The position numbers and the translations under genes were made by a program. 54,237 bases of DNA from Novosphingobium sp. Chol11. GTDB taxonomy: Bacteria > Pseudomonadota > Alphaproteobacteria > Sphingomonadales > Sphingomonadaceae. Below the pieces are notes generated by a model. That model was given only the letters and a program-made list of their open reading frames with translations. It ran no database searches and was not told where the DNA came from. Below, piece after piece: positions 1 through 9,975 of this stretch (position 1 is the stretch's first letter; the number at the start of each line of letters is the position of its first letter). The DNA lies in assembly GCF_945870625.1 (NCBI RefSeq), contig NZ_CAMBTS010000011.1:1-54237 (forward strand), given 5' to 3'.

Positions 1-1064
1 CCTGCCTTAACCTCGATCGGCGCCTTGTTGCCCAGCACAGCTGAGTCGTTCACTTTCAGCGTGCCGCCGGCAACCGTGATCTGCCCGGTGAACAGGCTGC
101 TGTCCCCAGTCAGCGTGGCGGTGCCGGCCGAGTTCTTGTCAAAGCGCCCGGCCCCGGCCAGCGCATTAGCAAAGGTGTAGTCGCCCGGCCTGAACAGCGC
201 GAATGTGCCGCCGTTGATCGTAACCGTGCCGGTGCCGACCGATGCATTGGAGGTGCCGCCATCGCCGTAATGCAGGATGCCGGCGTTGACCGTTGTGCCG
301 CCGGTGTAGGTATTGCCGTTGCCGGAAAGGTAAGTGCTGCCGGTGCTGTCGTGCCTGAGCGCCACTGTGCCGAAGCCATCGGTGATCGCGCCAGAAAACA
401 CGCCGCCTCCGCCTTTGATGGCGAGTGTCTGCACTCCCGCAGAACCGCCGAGCACCGCGCCCCCGCCGCTCAGTGCGTTGACGTTGAACGCGCCGCCGGC
501 GAAGGCGTCCAGTACAAGCGTGCCGCCGGCACTGACCGTGAGCGCGCTACTGCTGGCGAGCGCATTGATGTCCTTGAGTAAGATCGTCCCGGCGCTAAGG
601 TTGGTCGCCCCGGTCCACGCCGAATTGTCTCTTGCCAGCGCCAGGGTGCCGGCCCCGGTCTTGTTCAGCGCCCCCACCCCGGTCATCGTGAAAAACGCCC
701 CGAGCGCCGCGTCGACGCCGATATCAAAATTGGTGTTGCTGGCCAGATTCAGCGTCAGAGAGACGAGCAGGCCGCTGCCGAAAGCGCCGGTTGTGGCGGC
801 GGCGACGGAGATACCGGCGCTGCCGCTGCTTGCCGCCAAAATCAACGTGCCATTCGTCAACCCGTAAGAGACCGTGCTTGTTGACACCATGTTGAGTTGC
901 TTGACGGTGAAAGCGCCGCCACCCAGATCAATGATCCGCCCGCCAGAACTGGCGCTGGTCACATTGGTGAAAGAAGCGACGGCGGTGTTGCCGTTGGGCA
1001 CCCCGCTGTCCCACTTCGTGCTATCTGCCCAGTTGCCGTCTATAGCGTTTAACCAGATAGACAT
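1..1064 (-). CDS. Autotransporter-type repeat protein, N-terminal part (runs off left edge)
   Basis: This is an open frame of about 354 codons with no stop before the window edge, so the C-terminus lies outside. It opens MSIWLNAIDGNWADSTKW and is rich in Gly, Ala, Ser, Thr and Asn. It has repeats typical of autotransporter-associated beta strands: KTGAGTLAL, NSYTGGTTV-like segments such as NTYTGGTTVNAG, and TLTGDSSLFTGQITVAGGTL. Such repeats build surface beta-helix passenger domains. The ATG at 1064 is the only usable start, since an in-frame TGA lies 19 codons upstream; a GGGGAA lies about 7 bases before the ATG. No signal peptide follows this start, which is odd for an exported protein. 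It may be a 5'-truncated copy, or export may be specified differently. No beta-barrel domain can be seen in this part. Confidence 0.7.
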   Translation of the reverse strand, partial: MSIWLNAIDGNWADSTKWDSGVPNGNTAVASFTNVTSASSGGRIIDLGGGAFTVKQLNMVSTSTVSYGLTNGTLILAASSGSAGISVAAATTGAFGSGLLVSLTLNLASNTNFDIGVDAALGAFFTMTGVGALNKTGAGTLALARDNSAWTGATNLSAGTILLKDINALASSSALTVSAGGTLVLDAFAGGAFNVNALSGGGAVLGGSAGVQTLAIKGGGGVFSGAITDGFGTVALRHDSTGSTYLSGNGNTYTGGTTVNAGILHYGDGGTSNASVGTGTVTINGGTFALFRPGDYTFANALAGAGRFDKNSAGTATLTGDSSLFTGQITVAGGTLKVNDSAVLGNKAPIEVKA

Positions 1065-1222
1065 TGCTTTGCTTCCCCGCTCGCGCCGGGACGGCAGGCT
1101 GGCCTGGCCACCGGTTGCTCAGTGCTGATCGAATTGCGTGTTAACGTCGCGCGTAACGCACCATTGCTTCAGGTTAAGGGCAAACACCTGCACCAGCAAC
1201 GGCTGTTTCGCGCTGCGGACGA

Positions 1223-2833
1223 TCACAAACCATGGCAAGTCCCGCGTCTAGGCACCTGATAGCGGCTTGCGCTCCAACCCGGGTGTTCCCGCTTCGTGTG
1301 GGCTAACACCGCCCATTGCCTCAGGAAGCGCCCAGCTTCCCCCATGCCAGTTCGGCGAACTCGCACAGCAACGCGCGGGTCGATGATGTCTTCCACCGCA
1401 TAACGTTCGGCGGTGCGGAAGGGGGAGCGAACCTTGTTCAGCCGGTCACGGATCATGGCGAGATGCGCGGCCGGGTCTGCGGCCTGTTCCAGTTCGGACT
1501 TGTAAGCCACTTCGATCCCGCCCTCGATCGGCAGGCTGCCCCAGTCGCCCGAGGGCCAGGCGAAGCGGTACTGAAATTCGTCGGCATTGCTCATCGCGCT
1601 GCCGGCGATGCCGTAGGCGCGCCGCACGATGATCGAGGCGAGCGGGACTGTCGCGCGGTAGATCGCATTCATGGCTTGAACGCCATAGCGGATCGTGCCG
1701 CTGGTCTCGGCGGCAAGGCCGATCATGAAGCCCGGATTGTCCACTAGGTGCACGATCGGCAGCCGGAACTGATCAGCGAGTTTGACGAAGCGCTCCACTT
1801 TTTCCGAAGTGCGCGCTTCCCACGATCCACCGAGGAAAGAGGGGTCGCTGGCGAGCAGGGCCACTGGCCAGCCGTCGAACCGGGCAAAGGCGGTGATAGC
1901 GGCGCGGCCCCACTGGCGGCCCATTTCGAATACGCTTCCCTTGTCGGCCACCGCTTCTGCGATCTTGCGCATCGAATAGACCTGTTTTGGGTCGCGGGGC
2001 ACGGCAGAGATCAGAAGATCTTCGCGCCGGTCGATCCGGTCCCCTGTTTCGGTCCGGGGGGCGCTCTGACCGACGCGGCTCGGCAGGTAGGACAAGAAGC
2101 GGCGGGCGCGCAGAAACGCCTCGGCTTCGCTGGCCACCTCCTCGTCGACCACGCCGTTGCGGGTGTGGATCGCGCTGCCGCCAAGGCTTTCCTTGTCGCT
2201 GGCTTCGCCCAGAGCCTCTACCACCGCAGGGCCAGCCGCGAAGAGTTGCGAGAGGCCCTTGACCATGATCGAATAGTGGCTCGCCACGTCTCGCGCTGCG
2301 CCCAGCCCCGCCGTCGGCCCGAGCGCCAGCGCGACCACGGGCACGCCGTCGAGGTTGCGAATCACGTCGGACCAACCCGGCACTGCGGGAACATAGGTCG
2401 CACCGATGTCCTCCAGCGTGCGCACCGAACCGCCACCGCCAGTTCCGTCAATCATGCGGATGATCGGAATGCCCAACGTATGCGCCATTTTCTCGCACTG
2501 GACGAACTTGCGGTAGATGGCAGCCTCAGCCGCCCCGCCCCGCACGGTAAAGTCATCTGCCGAGGCGACCACTGCACGGCCTTCGATATCAGCGCGGCCG
2601 AAGATGAGGTTCGAGGCGCTGAGGTCGGTGAGCTCGCCAGCGGCATCGTATTGCCCCTTGCCAGCGATCTTCCCGATCTCGCGGAACGATCCGGGATCGA
2701 CCAACCCGGCGATCCGCGCCCGCGCATCGAGCTTGCCGCGCCCATGCTGGCGCGCGACCTTGTCGGCGCCGCCCATCTTTTCGGCCAGGCCTTCGCGGCG
2801 TCGCAGCTCATCGATTTCGGCTTGCCAGGTCAT
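1223..2833 (-). CDS. Acyl-CoA carboxylase, carboxyltransferase (beta) subunit
   Basis: A 536-residue protein of the propionyl-/methylcrotonyl-CoA carboxylase beta family. These proteins transfer CO2 from carboxybiotin to an acyl-CoA, in complex with a biotin-carrying alpha subunit in the cytoplasm. The two crotonase-like halves are visible: IDGTGGGGSVRTLEDIGATY and GPTAGLGAARD in the first, LVDNPGFMIG and RRAYGIAGSAM in the second. These glycine-rich loops form the oxyanion holes of the family. Length is normal. No biotin carboxylase or biotin-carrier gene lies nearby, so the partner must be elsewhere. Its place next to a TonB receptor and a molybdenum hydroxylase suggests a catabolic acyl-CoA substrate rather than acetyl-CoA; this is inference. 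Substrate is not predictable from sequence alone. Confidence 0.88.
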   Translation of the reverse strand: MTWQAEIDELRRREGLAEKMGGADKVARQHGRGKLDARARIAGLVDPGSFREIGKIAGKGQYDAAGELTDLSASNLIFGRADIEGRAVVASADDFTVRGGAAEAAIYRKFVQCEKMAHTLGIPIIRMIDGTGGGGSVRTLEDIGATYVPAVPGWSDVIRNLDGVPVVALALGPTAGLGAARDVASHYSIMVKGLSQLFAAGPAVVEALGEASDKESLGGSAIHTRNGVVDEEVASEAEAFLRARRFLSYLPSRVGQSAPRTETGDRIDRREDLLISAVPRDPKQVYSMRKIAEAVADKGSVFEMGRQWGRAAITAFARFDGWPVALLASDPSFLGGSWEARTSEKVERFVKLADQFRLPIVHLVDNPGFMIGLAAETSGTIRYGVQAMNAIYRATVPLASIIVRRAYGIAGSAMSNADEFQYRFAWPSGDWGSLPIEGGIEVAYKSELEQAADPAAHLAMIRDRLNKVRSPFRTAERYAVEDIIDPRVAVRVRRTGMGEAGRFLRQWAVLAHTKREHPGWSASRYQVPRRGTCHGL

Positions 2834-3361
2834 CGATCACGCTCTCCCGCTCAGCGATGTGGCACGTCCAATTGCAGATGTCGCTGCAAACAATCTTGCT
2901 AGGGCAACTTGGCCGTTCTCGCCAGCGTTCCGGTCGTTGGCAGATCAGTGTGGCTTCATCAAACCTTGCAGTCCGTTCACCGTCTGAGGCGACGGCTTCT
3001 GGGCCGTTAGCAGACTCGCAGGTTCTGGTCGGCCGAGTGGAGATAGCTGCCATTCGCCGGCACGGCTTGTACAAGGCTGGTCCCGCCAACATTTCGGACA
3101 TTCGCTCATCTGGATCGCGCCGTCGAAATTTGCCCTCGGTTCATCGATTAAATGTAGCGCTATTCCTATCGCCGCAACCGTCATCTTCTGGCTCAATCAA
3201 TGAGTCCTGAGCCTAGAACGCCCTGCTTAGGGCACGATATTGTGGCGTGAGGCCTTTAACGAGCAAAGCGCGGCAAATCGGGTTGAGCATCACAGCCCCC
3301 TCGCCCTCGTATGATCGCCCCGTTAGGCAGGGCGAGATGTCCCAGAGCGAGGGGACCGCAA
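2834..3361. other. Intergenic region between carboxyltransferase and TonB receptor genes
   Basis: No convincing gene was found in these 528 bases; the open frames present have no family resemblance. An inverted repeat (CTCGCCCT at 3300-3307, AGGGCGAG at 3329-3336, 21-base loop) lies just past the receptor stop on the minus strand and could help end transcription, although no T-run follows. The promoter of the carboxyltransferase gene presumably lies here. An ATTTCGA heptamer (minus strand, 3123-3129) recurs in two other intergenic regions of the cluster. Confidence 0.4.
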
Positions 3362-5731
3362 TCAGAACTTCGCGCCGACCGAAACAGTGACTGTCGCAGG
3401 TGCGGCCCATCCCTGGAAGAACACGGTGGGCAGAGATTGGGTGCGGTAGTCCTTGTTGGTCAGGTTCTTGCCCGCCACGCGGAGGAAGTAGCCTTTGTAG
3501 TTCAGCGCGGCCGAGGCATCGAGTAGGCCGTAGCTGGGCTGGATATCGTTCAGCGTTCCGAACGTGCCGAGCGAGAAGCTGTCGATCCACGAGTAGCCGG
3601 CGGTGAGCGAGAGTTTGGCGTCGTCGGAGAGTTCGCGGATATAGCTGCCGCGCACGGTGAAGTTATTGCGGGGCACGCGCTGGAGCACGACGCCGGTGAA
3701 GTTTGCCGAGCTGCCGGGCGCGCCGGCCTGTGCGGCGGGGCCGATAGAGGCGGTCTGGCCGTTGGTCCTGCCGTCCTTCACGTTGGCGTCCTGGAGACCA
3801 TATGTTCCTGAGAGCTTGAAGCCCTCGAGCGACGGGGTCATCTTCCCGAAATCGAGATCGAGTTCGAACTCGAGCCCCTTGATCTGAACCTTGGGGAAGC
3901 TGTTGACGTACGTGTTGGTGCCGGGACCGTAACCAGGCGTGACGACGACCTGCGCCTGCTGGAAGTTCGTGATGTCGTTGATGAAGCCGGCCGCGTTGAA
4001 GGTGACCGCGCGGTTGAAGAAGCGGGTCTTAAAGCCGGCTTCATAGGTTGTATTGGTTTCGGGCAGGAACGAGAGGAAGTTGTTGTTCGGGCAGCCGCCG
4101 GTCACGCCGCAGTTGTTCTGGGTCGCGGATTGTTCGGAAAGCGTGCCGCGTATGGAGAAACCGCCCGAGCGGAAGCCCTCTGCGCGGCTCGCGTAAAGCA
4201 GCACGTCGGGGGTAGCCTGCCACTGGATATTGAAGCGGGTGATCAGCCTCTGCCAGCTGCGGCGATCGTTGATCCGCGGGACAAGTGGGATCGTGCCGAG
4301 CAGGATGTACTCGGTGTTGAAGCGCTTGGCCTCGAAGATGTTGCGCAAACCGCCCGAAAGCGTGATCGTGTCGGTGGGTTTCCAATCGAGGTTGCCGAAG
4401 AACGACCAGCTATAAGCCTTCTCGACCGAGAACTGGTCAATCGCACTGTTGGTGTTCTGGTGCAGGGTGATCTTGTGATCATAGTAGAAGGCGCCGACGA
4501 TGTAGTTGAGCTGATCACCGAGCGCTTTGCCCTGAAGGCGGACTTCCTGGGTGAACTGCTTGTAGGTCTGGTCGCGGTTGGTCAGGAGTTGGCTGCCGGT
4601 TGCCGCCAGCAGCGGGTTGCCGACACTGGTGCAGCCTGGCGCGCCTCTGCAGGTGCCGTCGAAGTCCTGATTCACCGTATCGCCCGAGGATATGTAAGAG
4701 GTCTGCGAGACAAGTTCGCCGATCGGGGTCTGCGCCTTGAGCAGCAGGCTGGCTGTGTTGGTGTTCAGCCGGTCCCTGTCGGCCCCGAGATTGTTGCCGA
4801 TCTCGCGCGGTTTCAGGCCGTCCGGGCTGCCGGTGACAGAGTTGTAGTTGGGCCAGACCGCCCCCGGATTGCCGCCGCTCAGGATTGAGGCGGTGAGCTT
4901 GTTGCCGAACTGCACCGGGGTGCCGCCGCCGGTCTGGTTGATGTGATCGAGGCTGAGATCGGCGTTCAGCCAGTCGGTCAGGTTGTAATTGACCTTGAGA
5001 TTGAACGCGCGGTATTCGCTGCCGCCGGCGCGGCGATTGGTGAACACGTTTCTGAGGAAGCCATCGATGCGGCGATACTGGCCCGAGAACGCGATCCCGC
5101 CGTCAGGGCCCAGCGGTGCATTGAGCACGCCGCGGCCATAGAATTCGTTGAACGAGCCGTAGCCTACCTCAAGCGAGGCCCCCAGCTTGCGCGTCGGCGC
5201 GCAGCGGGTGAGGTTGATGAGGCCTGCGGTGGTGTTCTTGCCATAGAAGATGCCCTGCGGCCCGCGATCGACCTCTACCGAGCAGATGTTGAACATGTCG
5301 AGCAGCTGACCGGTGTTGTTGCCGAAGAACACGCCGTCCTGGATCACGCCGACCGGCGGACTTTGGGTCTTTTCCACATCGGCATAGCCCTGGCCACGGA
5401 TGTAGATCGCGCTCTGCCCCGGCGCGGCGGTGCCGCTGCCGATGAACACGTTGGGTGCCGAGCCTTGAATATCGAGCAGCGAACGCGGGGCAAGCAATGC
5501 AAGATCTTCAGAGGTGAGCGCGGTCAGCGAGACGCCGACCTTCTGCTGGTCTGCCGCCTGCCGCGTGGCGGTGACGATGATGTCGTCCTTGCCTGCGGAT
5601 TCAGGAGCAGAAGCAGCCTCGGCACCAACCTCCGCCTCTGCCGCCTGCGCGGGAATGGCAAGAGCGATAGCAATCGCCGCGAGCGAGCATCGCACCAGAA
5701 CGCGCGAACCCAAAACGTTTACATACCGCAT
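3362..5731 (-). CDS. TonB-dependent outer membrane receptor
   Basis: A 789-residue outer-membrane transporter of the sphingomonad TonB-dependent receptor class. It takes up a substrate using energy from TonB-ExbBD. An N-terminal signal peptide (about residues 1-31, ending PAQAAEA) is followed by a TonB-box-like segment DDIIVTATRQ near residue 50. The plug domain contains YIRGQGYADV and VDRGPQGIFYGKNTTAGLIN. A 22-strand barrel follows and ends in the terminal Phe (SVGAKF) recognised by the BAM machinery. It is transcribed away from the molybdenum hydroxylase operon across a 594-bp gap. It is probably the uptake route for the compound that the neighbouring enzymes degrade (inference). Sphingomonads have many such receptors for aromatics, terpenoids and glycans; the ligand here is unknown. 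Confidence 0.93.
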   Translation of the reverse strand: MRYVNVLGSRVLVRCSLAAIAIALAIPAQAAEAEVGAEAASAPESAGKDDIIVTATRQAADQQKVGVSLTALTSEDLALLAPRSLLDIQGSAPNVFIGSGTAAPGQSAIYIRGQGYADVEKTQSPPVGVIQDGVFFGNNTGQLLDMFNICSVEVDRGPQGIFYGKNTTAGLINLTRCAPTRKLGASLEVGYGSFNEFYGRGVLNAPLGPDGGIAFSGQYRRIDGFLRNVFTNRRAGGSEYRAFNLKVNYNLTDWLNADLSLDHINQTGGGTPVQFGNKLTASILSGGNPGAVWPNYNSVTGSPDGLKPREIGNNLGADRDRLNTNTASLLLKAQTPIGELVSQTSYISSGDTVNQDFDGTCRGAPGCTSVGNPLLAATGSQLLTNRDQTYKQFTQEVRLQGKALGDQLNYIVGAFYYDHKITLHQNTNSAIDQFSVEKAYSWSFFGNLDWKPTDTITLSGGLRNIFEAKRFNTEYILLGTIPLVPRINDRRSWQRLITRFNIQWQATPDVLLYASRAEGFRSGGFSIRGTLSEQSATQNNCGVTGGCPNNNFLSFLPETNTTYEAGFKTRFFNRAVTFNAAGFINDITNFQQAQVVVTPGYGPGTNTYVNSFPKVQIKGLEFELDLDFGKMTPSLEGFKLSGTYGLQDANVKDGRTNGQTASIGPAAQAGAPGSSANFTGVVLQRVPRNNFTVRGSYIRELSDDAKLSLTAGYSWIDSFSLGTFGTLNDIQPSYGLLDASAALNYKGYFLRVAGKNLTNKDYRTQSLPTVFFQGWAAPATVTVSVGAKF

Positions 5732-6325
5732 GGCATTATCCCCTCATCCAATGGACGACCGGGCTCCGCAGCTTTTGCGCGGTAAATTACCCCCGGCCTG
5801 TCCGGCGAAGGATGTCGTCTGCGAAAGCTGGTACAACAGGCAAAAATGAGAGTGCGTCGGTGAATGTCTGAAGCATTGCACAAAACCGAGACGATTGACC
5901 GACGGCGTCCAGCGTCAGTTTTTCCCGATTGGAAGCCACTCAATGAGACCGCCGACTTCAAGGCCTTGAACCTGTCAGCCAAGGATCACGTCGGACAGCA
6001 GCGGCAGGTTTGCCAAGGCAGTAGGAAGGAGCGGTTCATCTTACGTTTGGCACTATCAACGCGCGCACGATCTTTGGCGTAGAGTTTGAGATCAAGTTCT
6101 GAGCGATGGGGGCTGCAAGTGAGCGCTTTTTCAATCTCTTGACGACGAAGCGCTCGCTCGCATACCTTGCGCAGCGCGGCGACGATCGATGCTGGAGACG
6201 CCTTCCTCTGGCATGCCGGAGGAAGGCGTGGCAATATACAGATAACGTGGTTGGGTCAGGTGCTTTGCTTGCCTCTGCCGCGGCGGCAGTGCCGGATACA
6301 AACACCGAAGCAGGCGGGGATGGGG
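5732..6325. other. Divergent intergenic region, receptor / molybdenum hydroxylase
   Basis: No gene was found in these 594 bases. The region must carry the two divergent promoters. It contains a 32-bp near-perfect palindrome at 6198-6229 (listed separately) and a small hairpin (CTGCCG-CGG-CGGCAG) at 6275-6289 in the probable leader of the hydroxylase operon. Frames reading through here into the ferredoxin gene lack family similarity upstream of codon 6326. Confidence 0.45.
6198..6229. promoter_or_regulatory. 32-bp near-perfect palindrome, candidate operator or leader hairpin
   Basis: The left arm ACGCCTTCCT and right arm AGGAAGGCGT are exact inverted repeats. The 12 bases between (CTGGCATGCCGG) continue the symmetry with a single T/G mismatch pair, so the whole element lacks a natural loop. 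Such loop-free symmetry suits a dimeric regulator site better than a terminator, and no T-run follows. It lies about 97 bases before the hydroxylase small-subunit start. The MarR protein at 10.6-11.2 kb is one possible partner, but nothing in the sequence proves it. Confidence 0.4.
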
Positions 6326-6795
<470 letters not shown>

Positions 6796-6799
<4 letters not shown>

Positions 6800-9162
6800 A
6801 CGAAACGGTTTCGAACGGGAAATTCGGCCAGTCGGTAAAGCGGGTCGAGGATGCACGCCTGATCACCGGGCGGGGCCGATTCGTCGATGATCTGGTGTTC
6901 CTAGGCCAGACATATGCCGCGTTTGTGCGTTCACCTTACGCCCATGCGGCGATTGCCGGGATCGACCTTGCGTCTGCGCAGGATATGCCCGGTGTGATCC
7001 GCATTTTCACCGGACGTGAACTGGCCGATGCCGGATTGCCGCCACTGCCATCGGGCTGGAACCTGAGCTCGACTGATGGCACGCCCGCCCGGGTCGGGCT
7101 GCATCATGCGCTGGCGGTGGATGCGATCCGGTTCGTGGGTGAACCCGTTGCACTGGTTATTGCCGAAACGCGCGATCAGGCGCGCGATGCGGCAGATGCG
7201 GTGCTGGTCGAGTATCAGGAATTGCCGACCGTCGTCGATCTCGCGGCGGCGATTGCCGATGGCGCGCCGCAATTGCATGACGGCATTGCGCAGAACCGCG
7301 CTTTTGAATGGGAGATCGGCAGCAGCGCCGAAGTTGAAGCCGCGTTTGCTGCCGCCACCCGGCGCGTCACGCTGAACCTGCGCAACAACCGGCTTATTCC
7401 CAATGCGATCGAGCCGCGCGCTATCAACGTGCAATGGTCTGCCTTTGATCAGGCGATGACCATTCATTTGACGCACCAGAACCCGATCGGCATGCGCGGG
7501 TTTTTCGCGTTCATGCTGGGGCTGCCTTCGGAAAACAATCTGCGCGTTGTCTCGCCCGATGTCGGCGGCGGTTTCGGATCGAAAGCGCCAGCATACGCCG
7601 AGGAATTTGCGGTGGCTTTTGCCGCCAAGATGCTCGACCGTCCGGTGAAGTGGACCGCCGAGCGCAGCGAATCTTTTCTTACCGATGCGCATGGCCGCGA
7701 TCACCTGACCACCGCGGAACTGGCAATGGACGACGATGGCCGTTTTCTTGGTCTGAGGGTTCACACGTTAGCCAACCTTGGCGCCTACATCTCCACCTCG
7801 AACGCGCTGGTGGTCTCTTACATGTATGCCACGATGCTCTCGGGTCAGTATGCCATTCCTGCGATCCATGCCCGGGTCGAGGGCGTCTATACCAACACCT
7901 GCCCCGTCGACGCCTATCGAGGCGCTGGGCGCCCCGAAGCCGCCTATCTAATCGAACGGCTCGCCAATCTTGCTGCGCGCGAGATCGGGGTCGATCAGGC
8001 GGAGATACGGCGTCGCAATTTCATCCGGCAGTTCCCGTACCAGACACCGCTCATCTATTGCTACGACAGTGGCGATTACGAGGGATGTCTCGATGCGGCG
8101 CTGGGGCTTGCGGATTATGCCGGATTCGGGGCGCGCAAGGCTGAATCACAGGCCCGAGGCAAGCTGCGCGGGATTGGCTTGTCCGCCTATGTCGAGGCAT
8201 GCGGGATCGGCCCATCAAAGCTGCTCGCCAGCCTTGGCGGGGGAGGAGCCATGTGGGAATCGTGCGAAATTCGGGTGCAACCGGGCGGTTCGATCGAGGT
8301 TCTCACCGGCGCGCACAACCACGGGCAGGGCCATCAGACAGTCTATGCCCAGATCGTTTCAGAGCGGTTCGGGGTTCCGATGAACAGCATCAACGTGGTC
8401 CAGGGCGATACTGACCGTATACAGGCGGGCACGGGGACATACGGGTCGCGCGCGTCCGTCGGGCTGTCGGCAGCGGTTCACTCCTGCGACAAGATCGTCG
8501 CCAAGGGCCGAGCCATCGTCGCGCACATGCTCGAAGTCGATCTCGCGGACGTGGTTTTCGCAGACGGCATATATTCGAGCGCTGCCAGCAACCGGACGGT
8601 GGCTTTTGTGGAGATGGCGCAGGCGGCGCACGGTGCCGCGAGCTTTCCCACCGACCAGATCGAGCCGGGTCTTGTCGCGACCAGCTTTTTCGATCCGCCC
8701 AACTTCACCTACCCGGCCGGGGTCCATGTCTGCGAGGTCGAGATCGATCCTGAAACCGGGGTTGTCGAAGTCGTCGCATTCAACGCGGCTGATGACTTCG
8801 GCAATGTCGCGAACCCGCTCATCGTCGAAGGCCAGGTCCATGGCGGCGTGACCCAGGGGATCGCGCAGGCTTTATGGGAAAACGCGCTCTATGATCCGGA
8901 CAACGCTCAGCTGATGACGGCGTCGTACATGGACTACGGCATGCCGCGAGCGGACAGTTTGCCGGAGTTCGGCCTGTGCTTCTGGCCATCGCCGACACCG
9001 GTCAACCCGCTTGGCATGAAAGGCTGCGGCGAAGCGGGCGCGATCGGCGCGCCGCCTGCGGTGATCAACGCAGTGTGTGATGCGCTGGGGATGGACCACA
9101 TCGACATGCCTGCATCGTCTGAGAAGATCTGGCAGCTGTGCCGCGCGCGGGAGAATTCCTGA
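6796..9162 (+). CDS. Molybdenum hydroxylase large subunit (CoxL-like, form II)
   Basis: A 788-residue molybdopterin-cytosine-dinucleotide-binding catalytic subunit of the xanthine dehydrogenase / CO dehydrogenase family. The N-terminus FGQSVKRVEDARLITGRGRF is the usual opening. The cofactor-binding GGGFGSK is near residue 258, and the active-site loop AYRGAGR is near residue 373. The Mo-proximal GCGEAGAIG is near residue 743 and includes the catalytic Glu. True CO dehydrogenase (form I) has AYXCSFR in the active loop, so this is a form II enzyme and probably hydroxylates an organic substrate such as an aldehyde, N-heterocycle or aromatic ring. It is translationally coupled at both ends: ATGA with the small subunit, TGATG with the FAD subunit. 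No MCD-synthesis or XdhC-type maturation gene is in the window. Confidence 0.93.
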
Positions 9163-9956
9163 TGTATGATCTTGGCTATAGCCGCCCGGCCTCGATCGCC
9201 GAGGCGCTTGAGCTGTTGCAGCAGGACGACATGGCGCAGCTGATCTCGGGCGGGCAGACCTTGATGCCGGTGCTTCGCGCCCGCCTTGCCGCACCTTCGC
9301 AGCTGGTCGACATTGCGCGGCTTGATGACTTGCGCCAGATTCGCCTGATTGATCTGGGCATCGAGATCGGTGCGGGCATGACCCACGCCGAAGTTGCCGC
9401 TAGTCCGATCGTGCGAGCCAAGGTTCCGGCGCTGGCTGCACTGGCGGGTGGGATTGGCGACGCCCAGATTCGTCATCGCGGCACCATCGGCGGATCGATC
9501 GCAAACAACGATCCGGCTGCCTGCTATCCCAGCGCGGTAATAGCGCTGGGTGCGCGGGTGAAAACTAACCTGCGCATGCTTGACGCCGAAGCTTTTTTCG
9601 CCGGCATGTTTACCACCGCGCTGGAGCCGGGCGAGATCGTTACCGCCGTGCAGTTCCCCGCTTGTGTCGAGGCATGTTATCTCAAGTTTCGCAATCCGGC
9701 CTCGCGGTTTGCCTTGGTTGGCGTCTTCGCGGCGCGGCTGGGGTCTGAGCACCGGATCGCGATCATCGGAGGCGGGAACGGAGTGTTCCGCTGGCACGAG
9801 GCTGAGCAGCATCTCGACCGCGGGGCTGATATTGACGGCTTGGACGCGGTCCCGCTCGACCTCTCGAACTTCACTGGGGATATCCATGGGTCCGCCGAGT
9901 ACCGCCGTCATATTGCCACGGTGATCACGCGCCGCGCCCTGGCGACGCTCTCCTGA
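9162..9956 (+). CDS. Molybdenum hydroxylase FAD-binding medium subunit (CoxM-like)
   Basis: A 264-residue FAD subunit that completes the three-subunit hydroxylase and hands electrons to the respiratory chain. The two FAD-contact motifs of the family are visible: ISGGQTLMPVLRARL near residue 27 and HRGTIGGSIANNDPAA near residue 104. The start at 9162 (MYDLGYSRPASIAEAL) overlaps the stop of the large subunit by one base (TGATG); a start 24 bases upstream is possible but the family begins here. The gene order small-large-medium differs from the classic medium-small-large order of cox operons. Confidence 0.92.
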   Translation: MYDLGYSRPASIAEALELLQQDDMAQLISGGQTLMPVLRARLAAPSQLVDIARLDDLRQIRLIDLGIEIGAGMTHAEVAASPIVRAKVPALAALAGGIGDAQIRHRGTIGGSIANNDPAACYPSAVIALGARVKTNLRMLDAEAFFAGMFTTALEPGEIVTAVQFPACVEACYLKFRNPASRFALVGVFAARLGSEHRIAIIGGGNGVFRWHEAEQHLDRGADIDGLDAVPLDLSNFTGDIHGSAEYRRHIATVITRRALATLS

Positions 9957-9975
9957 ATCAGGGAATTGTACCTTA

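Noticed and set aside
1748-2902. Long open frame of 384 codons antisense to the carboxyltransferase gene
   Set aside because: It mirrors codon bias of a GC-rich gene on the other strand; the translation has no recognisable domain and the real gene has clear motifs.
2857-3210. Open frames in the gap between carboxyltransferase and receptor genes
   Set aside because: Frames on both strands overlap each other, have no ribosome-binding sequence and no family resemblance.
5864-6325. Short plus-strand frames and the upstream extension of the ferredoxin subunit
   Set aside because: The first 53 codons of the extended frame show no ferredoxin similarity and cover the palindrome; the family start is at 6326.
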